Source of the DNA: Chloroflexales bacterium
GTDB lineage: Bacteria > Chloroflexota > Chloroflexia > Chloroflexales > Chloroflexaceae
Length of the DNA: 39,856 bases
NCBI GenBank assembly: GCA_022360155.1
Contig: JAKSDJ010000083.1
Coordinates: forward strand, 1-39,856
Direction of reading: 5' to 3'
Below the pieces are notes generated by a model. It worked only from the letters and a program-made list of their open reading frames with translations, did no database searches and had not been told where the DNA came from. Every line of letters starts with the position of its first letter. The first letter of the stretch is position 1. Below, piece after piece: positions 1 through 8,373 of this stretch. The translations under genes were made by a program, and so were the position numbers.

Positions 1-469
1 CAATGACACGCTCCACAGTATAGCGGGTCGTTTCCAGCCGATTGAGTTGCTGCACCCGCTGAACGACTGCCGCCGCGCTCATCCGAATAGTGGGCGTTGG
101 CGTTTCCAGCAATTCAGACACATCAGGCACAACGCCGCCGAAAAAATTGCCAATGCTGCTTGTGGCTTGATTGAAAAAAAATCCAACGATGACCAGCGCT
201 AACAAGCCCCCCAGAAGCACATAGAGGGTCGCTGCCGCACAACTACCCCCACTGCTACGTCGCCGTCTACGCAATCGATCGTCAGAGCGGTTCAAGCTAC
301 GCAGCGCATAATCATCGATATCGTCATCATAGTAGTATTCATCAACTGTATCGTCGACCTCATCGCCGCGCGCCTTACGCAAGCTGCGGGTCATAACCGT
401 CTCACGTCGACGGCGGGGCTGCCGGGCCTCTTCATCTTCATCACCCCAGGATTCGGGATAGCGAGACAT
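1..469 (-). CDS. DUF4230-like membrane protein, 3' part cut off by window edge
   Basis: The ATG at 469-467 follows a good ribosome-binding site (GGAGG, 4 nt spacing). The frame stays open for 156 codons to the window edge. The first 80 or so residues are highly charged: Glu/Asp and Arg clusters, a YYYDDD patch and an RRRRR run just before the membrane. One transmembrane segment follows (AATLYVLLGGLLALVIVGFF). After it comes a segment ending RLETTRYTVERVI, which resembles the beginning of DUF4230 domains as I remember them. The predicted topology is a cytoplasmic charged tail with an extracellular domain. The function of DUF4230 proteins is unknown to me. The family call rests on a short stretch because the rest lies outside the window. 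Confidence 0.6.
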   Translation of the reverse strand, partial: MSRYPESWGDEDEEARQPRRRRETVMTRSLRKARGDEVDDTVDEYYYDDDIDDYALRSLNRSDDRLRRRRRSSGGSCAAATLYVLLGGLLALVIVGFFFNQATSSIGNFFGGVVPDVSELLETPTPTIRMSAAAVVQRVQQLNRLETTRYTVERVI

Positions 470-552
470 AGTACCTCCGTCGCGCCTATGGCAAACACGA
501 CATATGAACATGATTACGAAATATCAGCATAGATGTGACGTTGCGATTCGCG

Positions 553-1296
553 TTAGAGTTTCGCACCTACGTGTACTGCTACTGAGCCCATCCCCAACAG
601 CTTGTAGGTCACATACTCCCATCCAGCGTCACGCATCATCTGCGCGAGGACTGGCGGCGTCGGGAAAGCTCGCGCCGATTGAGGCAGGTACATATACGCA
701 CTGCGATCACCACTGAGGAGCAAGCCAATCCAAGGAACAATCTGTTCAAAATAGAACTGGTGGCCGAGGCGCAAAAGCGGATTCTGCGGGCGAGCCACTT
801 CTAGGCAGGCCATACAAGCGCCAGGTCGAGCCACACGCCACATTTCGTGAAATGCTGCGCCGATATTGGTAACATTGCGCATTGCAAAACCCGTAGTGAT
901 CGTGTCGAATGTATTGTCTGGAAAGGGCAGTTGTAAAGCGTCGCCGCCAGCAAAAGCAGTAACGCCCGGCCGGATAGAGGCGGTGCGCCCAACATTGCTG
1001 TACATTTGCAGTTTGGGCCAGCCAGCATGCATCATAGGAACGCAAAAATCAACCCCCACCGCAATCCCATCAGGCATCCAGGCAGCCAATAAAGGTAGAA
1101 AATCCCCAGTGCCTGTGCCAATATCCAGTGCGCAACCATTGACTGGCGGCGCAACGGCAGACACAACATATTGCCGCCAGGGTTGGTCAAGGCCAAACGT
1201 CATGATCCGATTAACTCGATCATAACTCGGCGCGATCCGTGCAAACATACGCTCGACGTATGTCGCCTTTTCCGCTTGCGGAGGAAGAATGCTCAC
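553..1296 (-). CDS. menG: Demethylmenaquinone methyltransferase (MenG/UbiE family)
   Basis: A 247-residue class I SAM-dependent methyltransferase. The SAM-binding motif DIGTGTGD is near residues 58-65. The UbiE-type N-terminus is present (MFARIAPSYDRVNRIMTFGL), as are the MRNV and YYF-like regions (FYFEQIVPWIGLLLSGDRSAYMYLPQS) and the typical C-terminal GMGSVAVHVG ending. The family methylates demethylmenaquinone to menaquinone, or the equivalent step for ubiquinone; menaquinone is the likely quinone for this kind of organism. The start is GTG (1296-1294) with GGAG upstream. It is the last gene of a minus-strand run, with coaX 183 bp upstream. The exact substrate is inferred from the family. 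Confidence 0.88.
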   Translation of the reverse strand: MSILPPQAEKATYVERMFARIAPSYDRVNRIMTFGLDQPWRQYVVSAVAPPVNGCALDIGTGTGDFLPLLAAWMPDGIAVGVDFCVPMMHAGWPKLQMYSNVGRTASIRPGVTAFAGGDALQLPFPDNTFDTITTGFAMRNVTNIGAAFHEMWRVARPGACMACLEVARPQNPLLRLGHQFYFEQIVPWIGLLLSGDRSAYMYLPQSARAFPTPPVLAQMMRDAGWEYVTYKLLGMGSVAVHVGAKL

Positions 1297-1479
1297 CAGC
1301 TACTCCACTAGAGCTACAAGATTATGCATTGAGCGAACTATGCGACGAGACGTATAAGTGTATTGCATTGACCGCCGCCTGAGCCTGGAATAGGAGCAAG
1401 GCGCAAAACTGGACCCTTTCAGCAAAAGAACAGCTTCCTGCTCCACATACAGCGCGGCGATTTGGATAACATCGGCAGG

Positions 1480-2244
1480 TTAGCGATTCATCTCGTAGAT
1501 TAAGCGCAAGCCCTCAAGAGTCAGGTATGGTTCAACAGCAGAAATTGCCGAGGTCTCGTTGGCAATCGCTTCTGCCAGACCACCGGTAGCCACTACGGTG
1601 CAAGGCTCATCCATCTCCTGTTGCATCCTTGTGACCAAGCCCTCGACCAAGCCCGCATAACCCAGGATCAGGCCTGATTGGATATAGTGAACCGTATTCT
1701 TACCAATCACCTGGGGCGGACGCACAAGTTCAACCTGATACAGGCGAGCAGCCGAGCGGAACAAGGCCTCGGCGCTAATCCCGATGCCTGGCGCGATGGC
1801 GCCGCCAATATAAGCGCCATCGGCAGTAATGACATCAAATGCTGTTGCCGTACCAAAGGCAATCGCAATGACAGGGCCGCCAAACTTGTGATACGCAGCC
1901 AGGCTATTGGCAATGCGATCAGAGCCGAGTTCGTTTGGCGTATCAATCGCATAACGCAACCCCGTCTGGACGCCCGGACTAACAATAACCGGATCGAGGT
2001 GCAGGTATTTCTGAGCCAGTTCGCGAAACTGGGCAGTAAGCGGCGGCACCACGCACGAAATCGCACAACCAACGATTTGAGCAATATCGATGCCGGTCAT
2101 TGCGAAGAGGCTGCGCACCAATACCGCGTATTCGTCGGCTAGCTTAAAGCGCTCGGTCGAAATACGCCAATTATTGATCAATTGCGTCTCTTCATAGACT
2201 CCTAATTTGATGTTCGTATTGCCAATATCAATAGATAGGAGCAT
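1480..2244 (-). CDS. coaX: Type III pantothenate kinase
   Basis: A 254-residue protein of the ASKHA-fold type III pantothenate kinases, which phosphorylate pantothenate in the first step of coenzyme A synthesis. Visible signatures are the N-terminal phosphate-binding DIGNTNIKLGVY (residues 6-17), ELGSDRIANSLAA (about 106-117, with Asp109 as the usual catalytic base) and FGTATAFDVIT (about 130-140). The length fits the family. It starts with ATG and I see no strong ribosome-binding site. It lies 46 bp downstream of the L-asparaginase gene, probably in the same transcript. Confidence 0.95.
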   Translation of the reverse strand: MLLSIDIGNTNIKLGVYEETQLINNWRISTERFKLADEYAVLVRSLFAMTGIDIAQIVGCAISCVVPPLTAQFRELAQKYLHLDPVIVSPGVQTGLRYAIDTPNELGSDRIANSLAAYHKFGGPVIAIAFGTATAFDVITADGAYIGGAIAPGIGISAEALFRSAARLYQVELVRPPQVIGKNTVHYIQSGLILGYAGLVEGLVTRMQQEMDEPCTVVATGGLAEAIANETSAISAVEPYLTLEGLRLIYEMNR

Positions 2245-2290
2245 AGCGAGTGTTACAGTTCTTGTGATTCAATACAGGGATCATGCATAA

Positions 2291-3259
2291 CTATGCCGGG
2301 AACCAACCACGCAACTCTCCATCGTGACGGGCTGCACCCAACGCAACCATGAGCTTGATCCGAGCTTTGGAACCAGTCAAATTGTGAGCCATCAAGACGC
2401 CAAGACGGCGTAGGTCGTGAAATGCGCCAACATAACCATACTCGTCACCCAAGCTACCCGCACTGCAACGTGATGCCAACACTACAGCAACCCGACGCTC
2501 AATTGCTGCAGCAATTGTTGGAAGCCACCAGGGCGGAACCCGTCCGCCACCCAATCCTTCGATCACAATGCCTGCCACCCCGTCATCAATACTATGCTGC
2601 AAGAGGCGATCGTCAGCTCCCTGGACCACCCGGATCAAGTCAACCATCTCTTCGAGGCGCGCACAGGGGATATGCTGGCGCTGTGCAGGATGGTGCGTCA
2701 ACCAGAGCCGACCTCCGTCGATCCGGCCCAGCGGGCCGCTACCCGGCGACAGGAATGCATGCTGCGCTTGGGTATGCACCTTCTGAACAGCGCTGGACGC
2801 ATGGATTTCTTCGTCGAAGACAACGAGCACGCCAAGATCGCGCGCTTCGGCTGAACTTGCGACACGAATGGCATTCGCCAGGTTGACAATCCCATCATAA
2901 CCTACATTGGTCGCTGTTCGCATCGAACCCGTAAAAACCACCGGCTTGGAAGACTTGAGCGTTAGATCGAGAAGATATGCCGTCTCTTCGAGCGTGTCGG
3001 TGCCATGGGTAATAACCACACCATCCATATCGGGCATCAGCAAGATCGATTCAACGCGATGGGCCAATTCAAGCCCATTAACTGGGGTCAAATGACTGCT
3101 TGGCAAGTTCGAGAACTCCTCGAAAACGAGGTCTACCCCTTCACGCGGGAGGAGGATGAGGAAATCTTCGCCCTTCAGCGAGGGAACGGCCCCGCCGACC
3201 ATAGGGCTGCGTTTCATGGCAATGGTACCACCGGTAGTGATGACAACGACTCGTTTCAT
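2291..3259 (-). CDS. ansA: L-asparaginase (type I/II fold)
   Basis: A 322-residue asparaginase, hydrolysing L-asparagine to aspartate and ammonia. Both catalytic motifs are intact: TTGGTIAM at residues 8-15 (nucleophile Thr12) and ITHGTDTLEETA around 83-94 (Thr87-Asp88). The downstream lysine is at VQKVHT (about Lys160). There is no signal peptide, so a cytoplasmic enzyme is expected. The start has a GAGG ribosome-binding site 5 nt upstream. The gene is 39 bp downstream of a methyltransferase gene and 46 bp upstream of coaX. Which of the ansA/ansB subtypes it belongs to is not clear by eye. Confidence 0.92.
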   Translation of the reverse strand: MKRVVVITTGGTIAMKRSPMVGGAVPSLKGEDFLILLPREGVDLVFEEFSNLPSSHLTPVNGLELAHRVESILLMPDMDGVVITHGTDTLEETAYLLDLTLKSSKPVVFTGSMRTATNVGYDGIVNLANAIRVASSAEARDLGVLVVFDEEIHASSAVQKVHTQAQHAFLSPGSGPLGRIDGGRLWLTHHPAQRQHIPCARLEEMVDLIRVVQGADDRLLQHSIDDGVAGIVIEGLGGGRVPPWWLPTIAAAIERRVAVVLASRCSAGSLGDEYGYVGAFHDLRRLGVLMAHNLTGSKARIKLMVALGAARHDGELRGWFPA

Positions 3260-3298
3260 AAGAACCTCAGTAGGCAGTAGGAGACGCAGGATAGCGAG

Positions 3299-4111
3299 TT
3301 ATCCTGCGCCTTGGGGAAGAAAGTAAGCGCTATGTTCTGCTTGCTGCCTCCTGCTTTCCAGTTTGCGTGCCAGCCACAGAATTCGCCGCGATGTTGCGCT
3401 AGGCGGATCAAAGGTGAAGCAGTTGTACGCTGATTCGCAGTACAACGCCGACTGTTCGAGTAGCAATGCGACGGTTTCAGGCGGATAGGCGCGCTCAGCG
3501 TGTATCTCCTCGAAGCGCGTATAGCCCTGATCATCGTCGCCAACCAATCCGGTAAGCATCATTGTCGTTGTTGCCGTTGTCGGGTCGAAGTAGCTCTGAG
3601 TAATCTGAATATAATCGCTCTGCTCTTGAACCTCACAGGCGCCCCAGTGATATTCCAGAAAGTGACAGGTATTCATATCGCCTACGAACAGCCCGCCAGG
3701 GCGCAAAGCAGCAGCTACCGAATGAAAACATGCCCTGAGATCGCTTTCCGTCAGGAGATAGTTCAAGCTGTCATAGGTACAGGTTACCAGATCGAAGCTT
3801 GCCAGGGGAATAGCGCTGGCCACATGACGCATATCTGCCTCGACAAAAACCAAACTGCCAGGGAGATTAGCGTTCACAGCCTTGGCCTGGGCCTGTTCCA
3901 GCATTGCTGCCGACCGATCGAGCCCCCAAACGTGCCATCCTTCACTTGCCAGAATCAGGGCCAGAGTTCCTGTCCCACAGGCCAGATCGAGCGCTCGCAG
4001 ACCAGTCACTGGATGGCGGTGAAGTAATTCTTTGATATATGATGCCATGAGCAGTGCAAAGCGAACTTGACCACTACCATCATAGACGGCTGCATAGCTC
4101 TGATACATCAT
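3299..4111 (-). CDS. Class I SAM-dependent methyltransferase, substrate unknown
   Basis: A 270-residue protein starting MMYQSYAAVYD. It has the SAM-binding motif ALDLACGTGTLALIL (about 40-54) followed by the acidic ribose-binding turn VWGLDRS. Further family elements are FDLVTCTYDSLNYLL and ALRPGGLFVGDMN. It resembles the 'methyltransferase domain 25' group found in many bacteria; I cannot name the substrate. Two ATGs (4111 and 4108) are possible. No ribosome-binding site precedes them, but an extended -10 element lies directly upstream, so the message may be leaderless. It is the first gene of the minus-strand run leading to ansA and coaX. Confidence 0.85.
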   Translation of the reverse strand: MMYQSYAAVYDGSGQVRFALLMASYIKELLHRHPVTGLRALDLACGTGTLALILASEGWHVWGLDRSAAMLEQAQAKAVNANLPGSLVFVEADMRHVASAIPLASFDLVTCTYDSLNYLLTESDLRACFHSVAAALRPGGLFVGDMNTCHFLEYHWGACEVQEQSDYIQITQSYFDPTTATTTMMLTGLVGDDDQGYTRFEEIHAERAYPPETVALLLEQSALYCESAYNCFTFDPPSATSRRILWLARKLESRRQQAEHSAYFLPQGAG

Positions 4112-4117
4112 TGCACC

Positions 4118-4126
4118 ATTGTACCA
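4118..4126 (-). promoter_or_regulatory. Extended -10 promoter element of the methyltransferase-ansA-coaX run
   Basis: Minus-strand TGGTACAAT, an extended -10 (TGn plus TACAAT). It would place the transcription start at or within a base or two of the ATG at 4111. No good -35 element is visible. Confidence 0.45.
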
Positions 4127-4251
4127 CGACCTAGAAACAAGCGATGTTTGGTAGTACGCGCCTTACGAAAACGCTTCACCTTGTTTCCAGACTCGCCGCA
4201 TAACCGAATACAGGGGTAGTTCTCAAGATATATTTCAGTCGTTTGTAGACC

Positions 4252-4294
4252 AAGATAAACACCTCTGAACAGCACTGCCAGAGGTGTTTATCTT
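4252..4294. terminator. Bidirectional hairpin terminator
   Basis: A perfect 16-bp inverted repeat (AAGATAAACACCTCTG and its complement) with an 11-nt loop. It sits 24 bp past the stop of the fasciclin gene and between it and the methyltransferase promoter. The arm ends are A/T rich, so it could act from either side. Confidence 0.8.
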
Positions 4295-4318
4295 ACTAGG
4301 CGACAAACACAGGTCTGT

Positions 4319-4942
4319 TTATTCCGGCGGTATCAACACCTGATCAATCACCAGAATAATACCATTTGCAGCTTGGACAACTGGGCCAAGCAACTGGGCA
4401 TTCCCATTAAATACCAGGTTATCGTCATCAAGCGCGACATTGATTGAGTCGCCTTGCAGGGTGCCAATGGTCTGCAGGGCAGCGACCTGGGACGGCGCCA
4501 AAGGACCAGCCGCACGGTGATAGAGTAAAATGTTACTCAGGTCATCAGGGGCCGCCAATAACTGATCGAGAGCGCCCTCGGGCAGAGCGGCAAAGGCCTC
4601 ATTCGTGGGAGCAAAGAGTGTTTCGGCAGCGCCGCTCGCTAAAAGCGCTTCTTGCAAGTTCGCCTCTTCCAGAGCGGTAACGAGTGTTGAGAAACGATCA
4701 TCATTCTGCAAGAACGTCAAAATATCTGTGTCGACCTGGATCGTTTCAACCGTTGTTGACTGAATGGTTGGCACAATCGAAACAATGTTGGTTGGGCGAG
4801 CGAGAGTGTCACTAGGCAATGATCCATATGATCGTTCTGACGTAGGTAGAGTTGGGTTGCCGTATGACCCAAAGGGCGGACCACATGCGCCCAGGGTCAG
4901 ACAAAAACAGAGACCCAAGGCGAGCGTAAAGGTGCGTCTCAT
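4319..4942 (-). CDS. Fasciclin (FAS1) domain lipoprotein
   Basis: A 207-residue secreted lipoprotein. Residues 1-19 form a signal peptide ending in the lipobox LGAC, so Cys20 would be lipidated and the protein anchored outside the membrane. A Pro/Ser/Thr-rich spacer follows, then one FAS1 domain (about 75-205). FAS1 hallmarks are TLFAPTNEAFAALPEG, LLYHRAAG, the central beta strands and the C-terminal ANGIILVIDQVLIP. FAS1 domains mediate adhesion in many organisms; the partner here is unknown. The start has an AAGGAA ribosome-binding site. It is a single-gene unit ended by the hairpin at 4252-4294. Confidence 0.92.
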   Translation of the reverse strand: MRRTFTLALGLCFCLTLGACGPPFGSYGNPTLPTSERSYGSLPSDTLARPTNIVSIVPTIQSTTVETIQVDTDILTFLQNDDRFSTLVTALEEANLQEALLASGAAETLFAPTNEAFAALPEGALDQLLAAPDDLSNILLYHRAAGPLAPSQVAALQTIGTLQGDSINVALDDDNLVFNGNAQLLGPVVQAANGIILVIDQVLIPPE

Positions 4943-5478
4943 AGCATTTCCTTCTAGCAGTGCATCTTCAAGATACTAACCAGACATCTCGCTGGAGATC
5001 TTGACCTCTCTTGAGCACCATCCTTGCAGCTTTTACACAATTAAGGTCAGCAGGGGTTCGCGCTTCCAGCGCTAATAACGCCGATGGGGTCAACCGCTCA
5101 ACATAGCCATTCGGCAAAGCCGCCGGTACGCTCCATCCGAGGATTCGCTTCTCCCAGCTACCAGGTATTAAAACTGGAAAGATAGTGATAAGGTAAAGTA
5201 TAGCAGAAATATCACAACGCTAGACAATGCTGCACTCTCGATTTCAACACAACGGCGTGCGAAGAAGCGTTCACCAGCCATGGAAAGCGGCGTACGTGAA
5301 CCCACAAGGCTGGCATAGCCCAATCTTGCCCTCAACGAATCTAACGATGTTATGAAAGAAGCCTTGTCATCAGCCACAACCTATGTTAAGGTTAGCTCGT
5401 GGGTTTATACCATAGCTTGGCAGCTTCATGTCGTTATATGAGTAATTGCTAAGTATACGGGTGAGAAAGGAGTAGTTT
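4943..5478. other. Intergenic region between divergent fasciclin and FKBP genes
   Basis: This 536-bp stretch separates two divergently transcribed genes. A 69-codon frame on the minus strand (5168-5377) has no ribosome-binding site and resembles nothing I know, so I do not call it. No promoter could be assigned with confidence. Confidence 0.5.
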
Positions 5479-5907
5479 ATGACAACCGCCAAGCAAGGAG
5501 ATACCGTCCAAGTTCACTATACAGGCAAATTAGAGGACGGCACCATCTTCGACAGTTCAACCAACCGCGAGCCGCTTCAATTTACGATCGGCGCCGGACA
5601 AATTATTGCTGGATTCGAGCATGCCATTATTGGCATGACACCCGGCGAGTCGAAAAGCGCTACCATCGTAGCCGATCAAGCCTATGGGCAGCATCGTGAA
5701 GACATGGTGCTCCAGGTCGAACGCGAACAGTTTCCTTCTCATATCTTGCCCGAAATTGGCCAGCGACTCCAGATTAGTCAGCCCAATGGCCAGCCGATTG
5801 TTGTAACTATCACCGAAGTCTCCCAATCCAACGTAACCCTGGATGCAAATCATCCTCTGGCCGGACAAGATCTGACCTTTGATATCGAGCTTGTCGCAAT
5901 TGAGTAG
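5479..5907 (+). CDS. FKBP-type peptidyl-prolyl isomerase, SlyD-like
   Basis: A 142-residue cytoplasmic FKBP. It starts with the family pattern (GDTVQVHYTGKLEDGTIFDSS) and continues with PLQFTIGAGQIIAGFEHAIIGM. An inserted-flap region (ATIVADQAYGQHREDMVLQVEREQFP) is like that of SlyD proteins, and the end is DANHPLAGQDLTFDIELV. SlyD-type proteins catalyse proline cis-trans isomerisation and act as chaperones. The long His-rich, Cys-rich metal-binding tail of E. coli SlyD is absent. An AGGAG ribosome-binding site precedes the ATG by 8 nt. It is an isolated gene followed by a hairpin at 6034-6055. Confidence 0.95.
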   Translation: MTTAKQGDTVQVHYTGKLEDGTIFDSSTNREPLQFTIGAGQIIAGFEHAIIGMTPGESKSATIVADQAYGQHREDMVLQVEREQFPSHILPEIGQRLQISQPNGQPIVVTITEVSQSNVTLDANHPLAGQDLTFDIELVAIE

Positions 5908-6033
5908 TTTGTATCCTCATGCTTATTATCTAGCTGCCACATTAAGGGCATGTGAGCTGACTCCATATACAGCCTCTTCAGTTCAGCTCGATTAATGTCC
6001 TACTGGGACATAGGCATCTACAGTCTCAGCTTG

Positions 6034-6059
6034 GGGGCGGTTTGTAAGCCGCCCCTTTT
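6034..6059 (+). terminator. Rho-independent terminator
   Basis: GGGGCGG, an 8-nt loop, then CCGCCCC followed by TTTT. It is about 125 bp past the FKBP stop and before the SIMPL gene. Confidence 0.75.
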
Positions 6060-6184
6060 CACTCACAGCAAACGCCTCCCTCCGCACACCGAAACTTTTT
6101 CCTGCCTCCTGCCGTCTCTAGATCGAACAGCAGGATTTTATGGGCCACGTAGAACCCATATACATTTCAAAGGAGACGGTTGCT

Positions 6185-6931
6185 ATGACACGTTCAACTC
6201 AAGCAATTATCGGCATTCTCTCAGGTGCAGTACTCGTAGCCGTGCTTGTTCTAGGCGCTATTATGGGATTATCCCTAACCCAGCCGGCACAAGCGCAAAA
6301 TACAGGCGTAACAGGCATGCGCCAAGTGACAGTTATCGGTGACGGCGAAGTGCGCGGAAAACCAGACACTGCTCACGTCCAGATCGGCGTCGAGACCAAC
6401 GCGGCGACAACGCAAGAGGCGCTCGATCAGAATAACGCCCAGGTTGCAGCTATCATCGCGAAACTCACAGAATTGGGGATCAGCGAGGACGATATCCAGA
6501 CCACCAACTTCAACATCTACGCCGCCTACGATAATGAGGGGCGGCAGGTCACCGGTTACAACGTTAGCAATACCGTTGCTGTCACCATCCGCGATCTTGA
6601 ACAGACTGGCACACTGCTCGACCAGGTCATTCGTGAAGGGGCGAACCGCATTTATGGGATTAGCTTCAGTGTAGATGATCCCAGCACACTCCTCGAACAG
6701 GCGCGGGGCGAGGCCATGGATAACGCCCGGGCCAAAGCCGAACAACTGGCGCAAGGCAGCCGGGCTTCCCTTGGCCAGGTACTTGTAATCACCGAGAATA
6801 TCGGCTCGCCACCACCAATCATGCCACAGGCCGGACGCGCCAACATCGCCGAAGATAAGGCGAATGTTCCCATCCAGGCCGGTGAGCAGACCTTCCAAGT
6901 ACAGGTCCAGGTGACATTTGAGCTGCGTTAA
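6185..6931 (+). CDS. Secreted SIMPL-domain (DUF541) protein
   Basis: I place the start at the ATG at 6185, preceded by AAAGGAG at good spacing, rather than at 6140; this gives 248 residues. Residues 1-37 are a signal peptide or membrane anchor (AIIGILSGAVLVAVLVLGAIMG ... AQAQ). The rest is a SIMPL domain: VTVIGDGEVRGKPDTAHVQIGVETNAATTQEAL, followed by NFNIYAAYDNEGRQVTGYNVSNTVAVTIRDLEQTG and ARAKAEQLAQGSRASLGQV, ending FQVQVQVTFELR. SIMPL proteins are envelope proteins of poorly understood role; the name comes from one mouse signalling protein. A 12-bp inverted repeat 98 bp past the stop probably ends the transcript. Confidence 0.93.
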   Translation: MTRSTQAIIGILSGAVLVAVLVLGAIMGLSLTQPAQAQNTGVTGMRQVTVIGDGEVRGKPDTAHVQIGVETNAATTQEALDQNNAQVAAIIAKLTELGISEDDIQTTNFNIYAAYDNEGRQVTGYNVSNTVAVTIRDLEQTGTLLDQVIREGANRIYGISFSVDDPSTLLEQARGEAMDNARAKAEQLAQGSRASLGQVLVITENIGSPPPIMPQAGRANIAEDKANVPIQAGEQTFQVQVQVTFELR

Positions 6932-7028
6932 CGTAACGGAGAGGCCCACGACTTTACGCTTGTCACACCCAAGTGAACAGCGACATTGTATGACACATTA
7001 GCATACAAACCATCAGCATCGGTCCTCA

Positions 7029-7075
7029 AGCAACACGACGCAGGCAAACACACCAGCACCCCTCGTCGTGTTGCT
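7029..7075 (+). terminator. Probable terminator of the SIMPL gene
   Basis: A 12-bp perfect inverted repeat (AGCAACACGACG and its complement) with a 23-nt loop, followed by CTTTCT. The long loop and short T-run make it a moderate call. Confidence 0.55.
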
Positions 7076-7557
7076 CTTTCTAAAGCCACATTCCTTGTCT
7101 TGCAGAGTAACCGAAATCCATGTATAATCCCCTATACATTACTTAATCGATTCATTAGCATATCCCGAAAGCCTCCAACTACCATGCCACCATTGCACTT
7201 GCCTGGGCGGATGCGCGAATCTTATAACGGAGGCGCCCTTACGAACACTTGGGCTTGTTCGATACTAACACAGAGATGGGGTTGAAGCAGACCTATCCCT
7301 TCAACTACGTCCCCTTCACAACCCCAACAACAAAACGCTGTTTTGCGACAAGTCCATTGCATAATTGCTGTCTTGTGCATTGCGAAAGCAGCACTGATAT
7401 TGCGTTGAAATACATAGCATCTAAAGTATGCTGAAGTATCCAGGCAAGGTTTGTCTCATGTTCACCTGGATCAGGCCAATGGCACAATGTACAAGATTGG
7501 TTATTAGACCGAGATCCATGTTCCCAGCAGTTACAATCACATCCAATCGCTTGTCGT

Positions 7558-7581
7558 GAGAAACAGTGCTTCTCGGTTTTT
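7558..7581 (+). terminator. Small hairpin with T-run upstream of the RsbT-like gene
   Basis: GAGAA, a 7-nt loop, TTCTC, then GGTTTTT. The 5-bp stem is weak. It could be a terminator of upstream transcription or an attenuator of the gene at 7627. Confidence 0.3.
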
Positions 7582-7626
7582 ATACAAATGACATTACCTC
7601 TCTTTCGCAGAACTAATAGCTCTAAC

Positions 7627-8037
7627 ATGGCAGCTCCCAATGTCGTTTCAATCCGTTCGGAGCCGGATGTTCTCGCTGCGCGTATTGCCGCCCGCGATGC
7701 TGCCCGACGAACAGGCTTCAACGCTGTGGACCAAGCCCGTATCGCCACTATAGCGTCGGAATTGGCCCGTTATATCCTGCTCTGTGCCCACGGAGGATGG
7801 GTCACGATCAGTCATATCAGACATGATCAAGAACCCGGGATCGAGTTGGTTGCAGAAGGTCAAGCCCTCGACTCTGCGGAGCCCAGTCGAGAGTTGATTG
7901 GCACAGCCGTAACTCCGGATTGGGAAAACATCCGTTTATTGGCGCACCGCTTGATGGATGAGATGGACATCGTGGGGGATAATGAACCAGAACTGAAGGT
8001 TATCTGCCGCAAGTGGCGACGTCCATGGGCTATCTGA
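7627..8037 (+). CDS. RsbT-like anti-sigma/switch kinase fold protein lacking ATP-binding motifs
   Basis: A 136-residue protein if started at the ATG at 7627; 149 residues are possible from 7588. I prefer 7627 because RsbT proteins begin just ahead of the 'I.SE.D..AAR' segment. It follows Bacillus RsbT along its whole length: SEPDVLAARIAARDAARRTGF, then VDQARIATIASELARYILLCA, GIELVAEG, HRLMDEMDIV and the final RKW. The ATP-binding features of the family are missing. The N-box Asn is Tyr (SELARY instead of SELARN), the DxGxG box reads EGQAL, and the GLGAGLPG lid is replaced by DWENIRLLA. It is therefore unlikely to bind ATP or phosphorylate an RsbS-like partner. No RsbR or RsbS gene is adjacent. 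Confidence 0.75.
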   Translation: MAAPNVVSIRSEPDVLAARIAARDAARRTGFNAVDQARIATIASELARYILLCAHGGWVTISHIRHDQEPGIELVAEGQALDSAEPSRELIGTAVTPDWENIRLLAHRLMDEMDIVGDNEPELKVICRKWRRPWAI

Positions 8038-8373
8038 TACACAGCCATCGCGTAAGAAATCCTCCATCGCTCAGATAGCATGGGCGATGGAGTGCAAGTA
8101 ACCCGCCCGAACGTACAAGCAACTGTCTGTTCAGGCAATGACAGAAGCTTTACCATCGTGATGCCCCTGTAAACGAGAGCATTTGAGGGACTTCCCATTC
8201 CCAGTTTCGCAAGCAATATCCTTTGCCAAAAGCTTGGCAGGTTTGTCGGTCTGTGTTATCGCCTGCTATTGTGAACAAAGTAAAAGAATGAAAGCGTTTT
8301 CTCATTGTTCGCCTAGCTTTTGACTATGCGGGTCAGCCTTCATGACAACCGTGCGCATGTTGCATCTACGATT
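8038..8373. other. Intergenic region between the RsbT-like gene and folK
   Basis: It contains a 9-bp inverted repeat (CTCCATCGC at 8062-8070 and its complement at 8084-8092) 24 bp past the RsbT-like stop. With no T-run it is only a possible terminator. Nothing else is recognisable. Confidence 0.4.

Larger units (their letters stand above)
6932..7626. other. Gene-free region between the SIMPL and RsbT-like genes
   Basis: About 700 bp with no convincing gene. It holds the probable SIMPL terminator (7029-7075) and a small hairpin with a T-run just before the RsbT-like gene (7558-7581). Frames at 6986-7434 have no ribosome-binding sites and compositions unlike protein. Confidence 0.5.

Noticed and set aside
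5168-5377. 69-codon minus-strand frame ending in a hydrophobic run
   Set aside because: No ribosome-binding site and no recognisable pattern; it lies in the leader region between divergent genes.
6986-7434. Overlapping plus-strand frames (99 and 61 codons)
   Set aside because: One contains the SIMPL terminator hairpin, neither has a ribosome-binding site, and composition is unlike the neighbouring genes.
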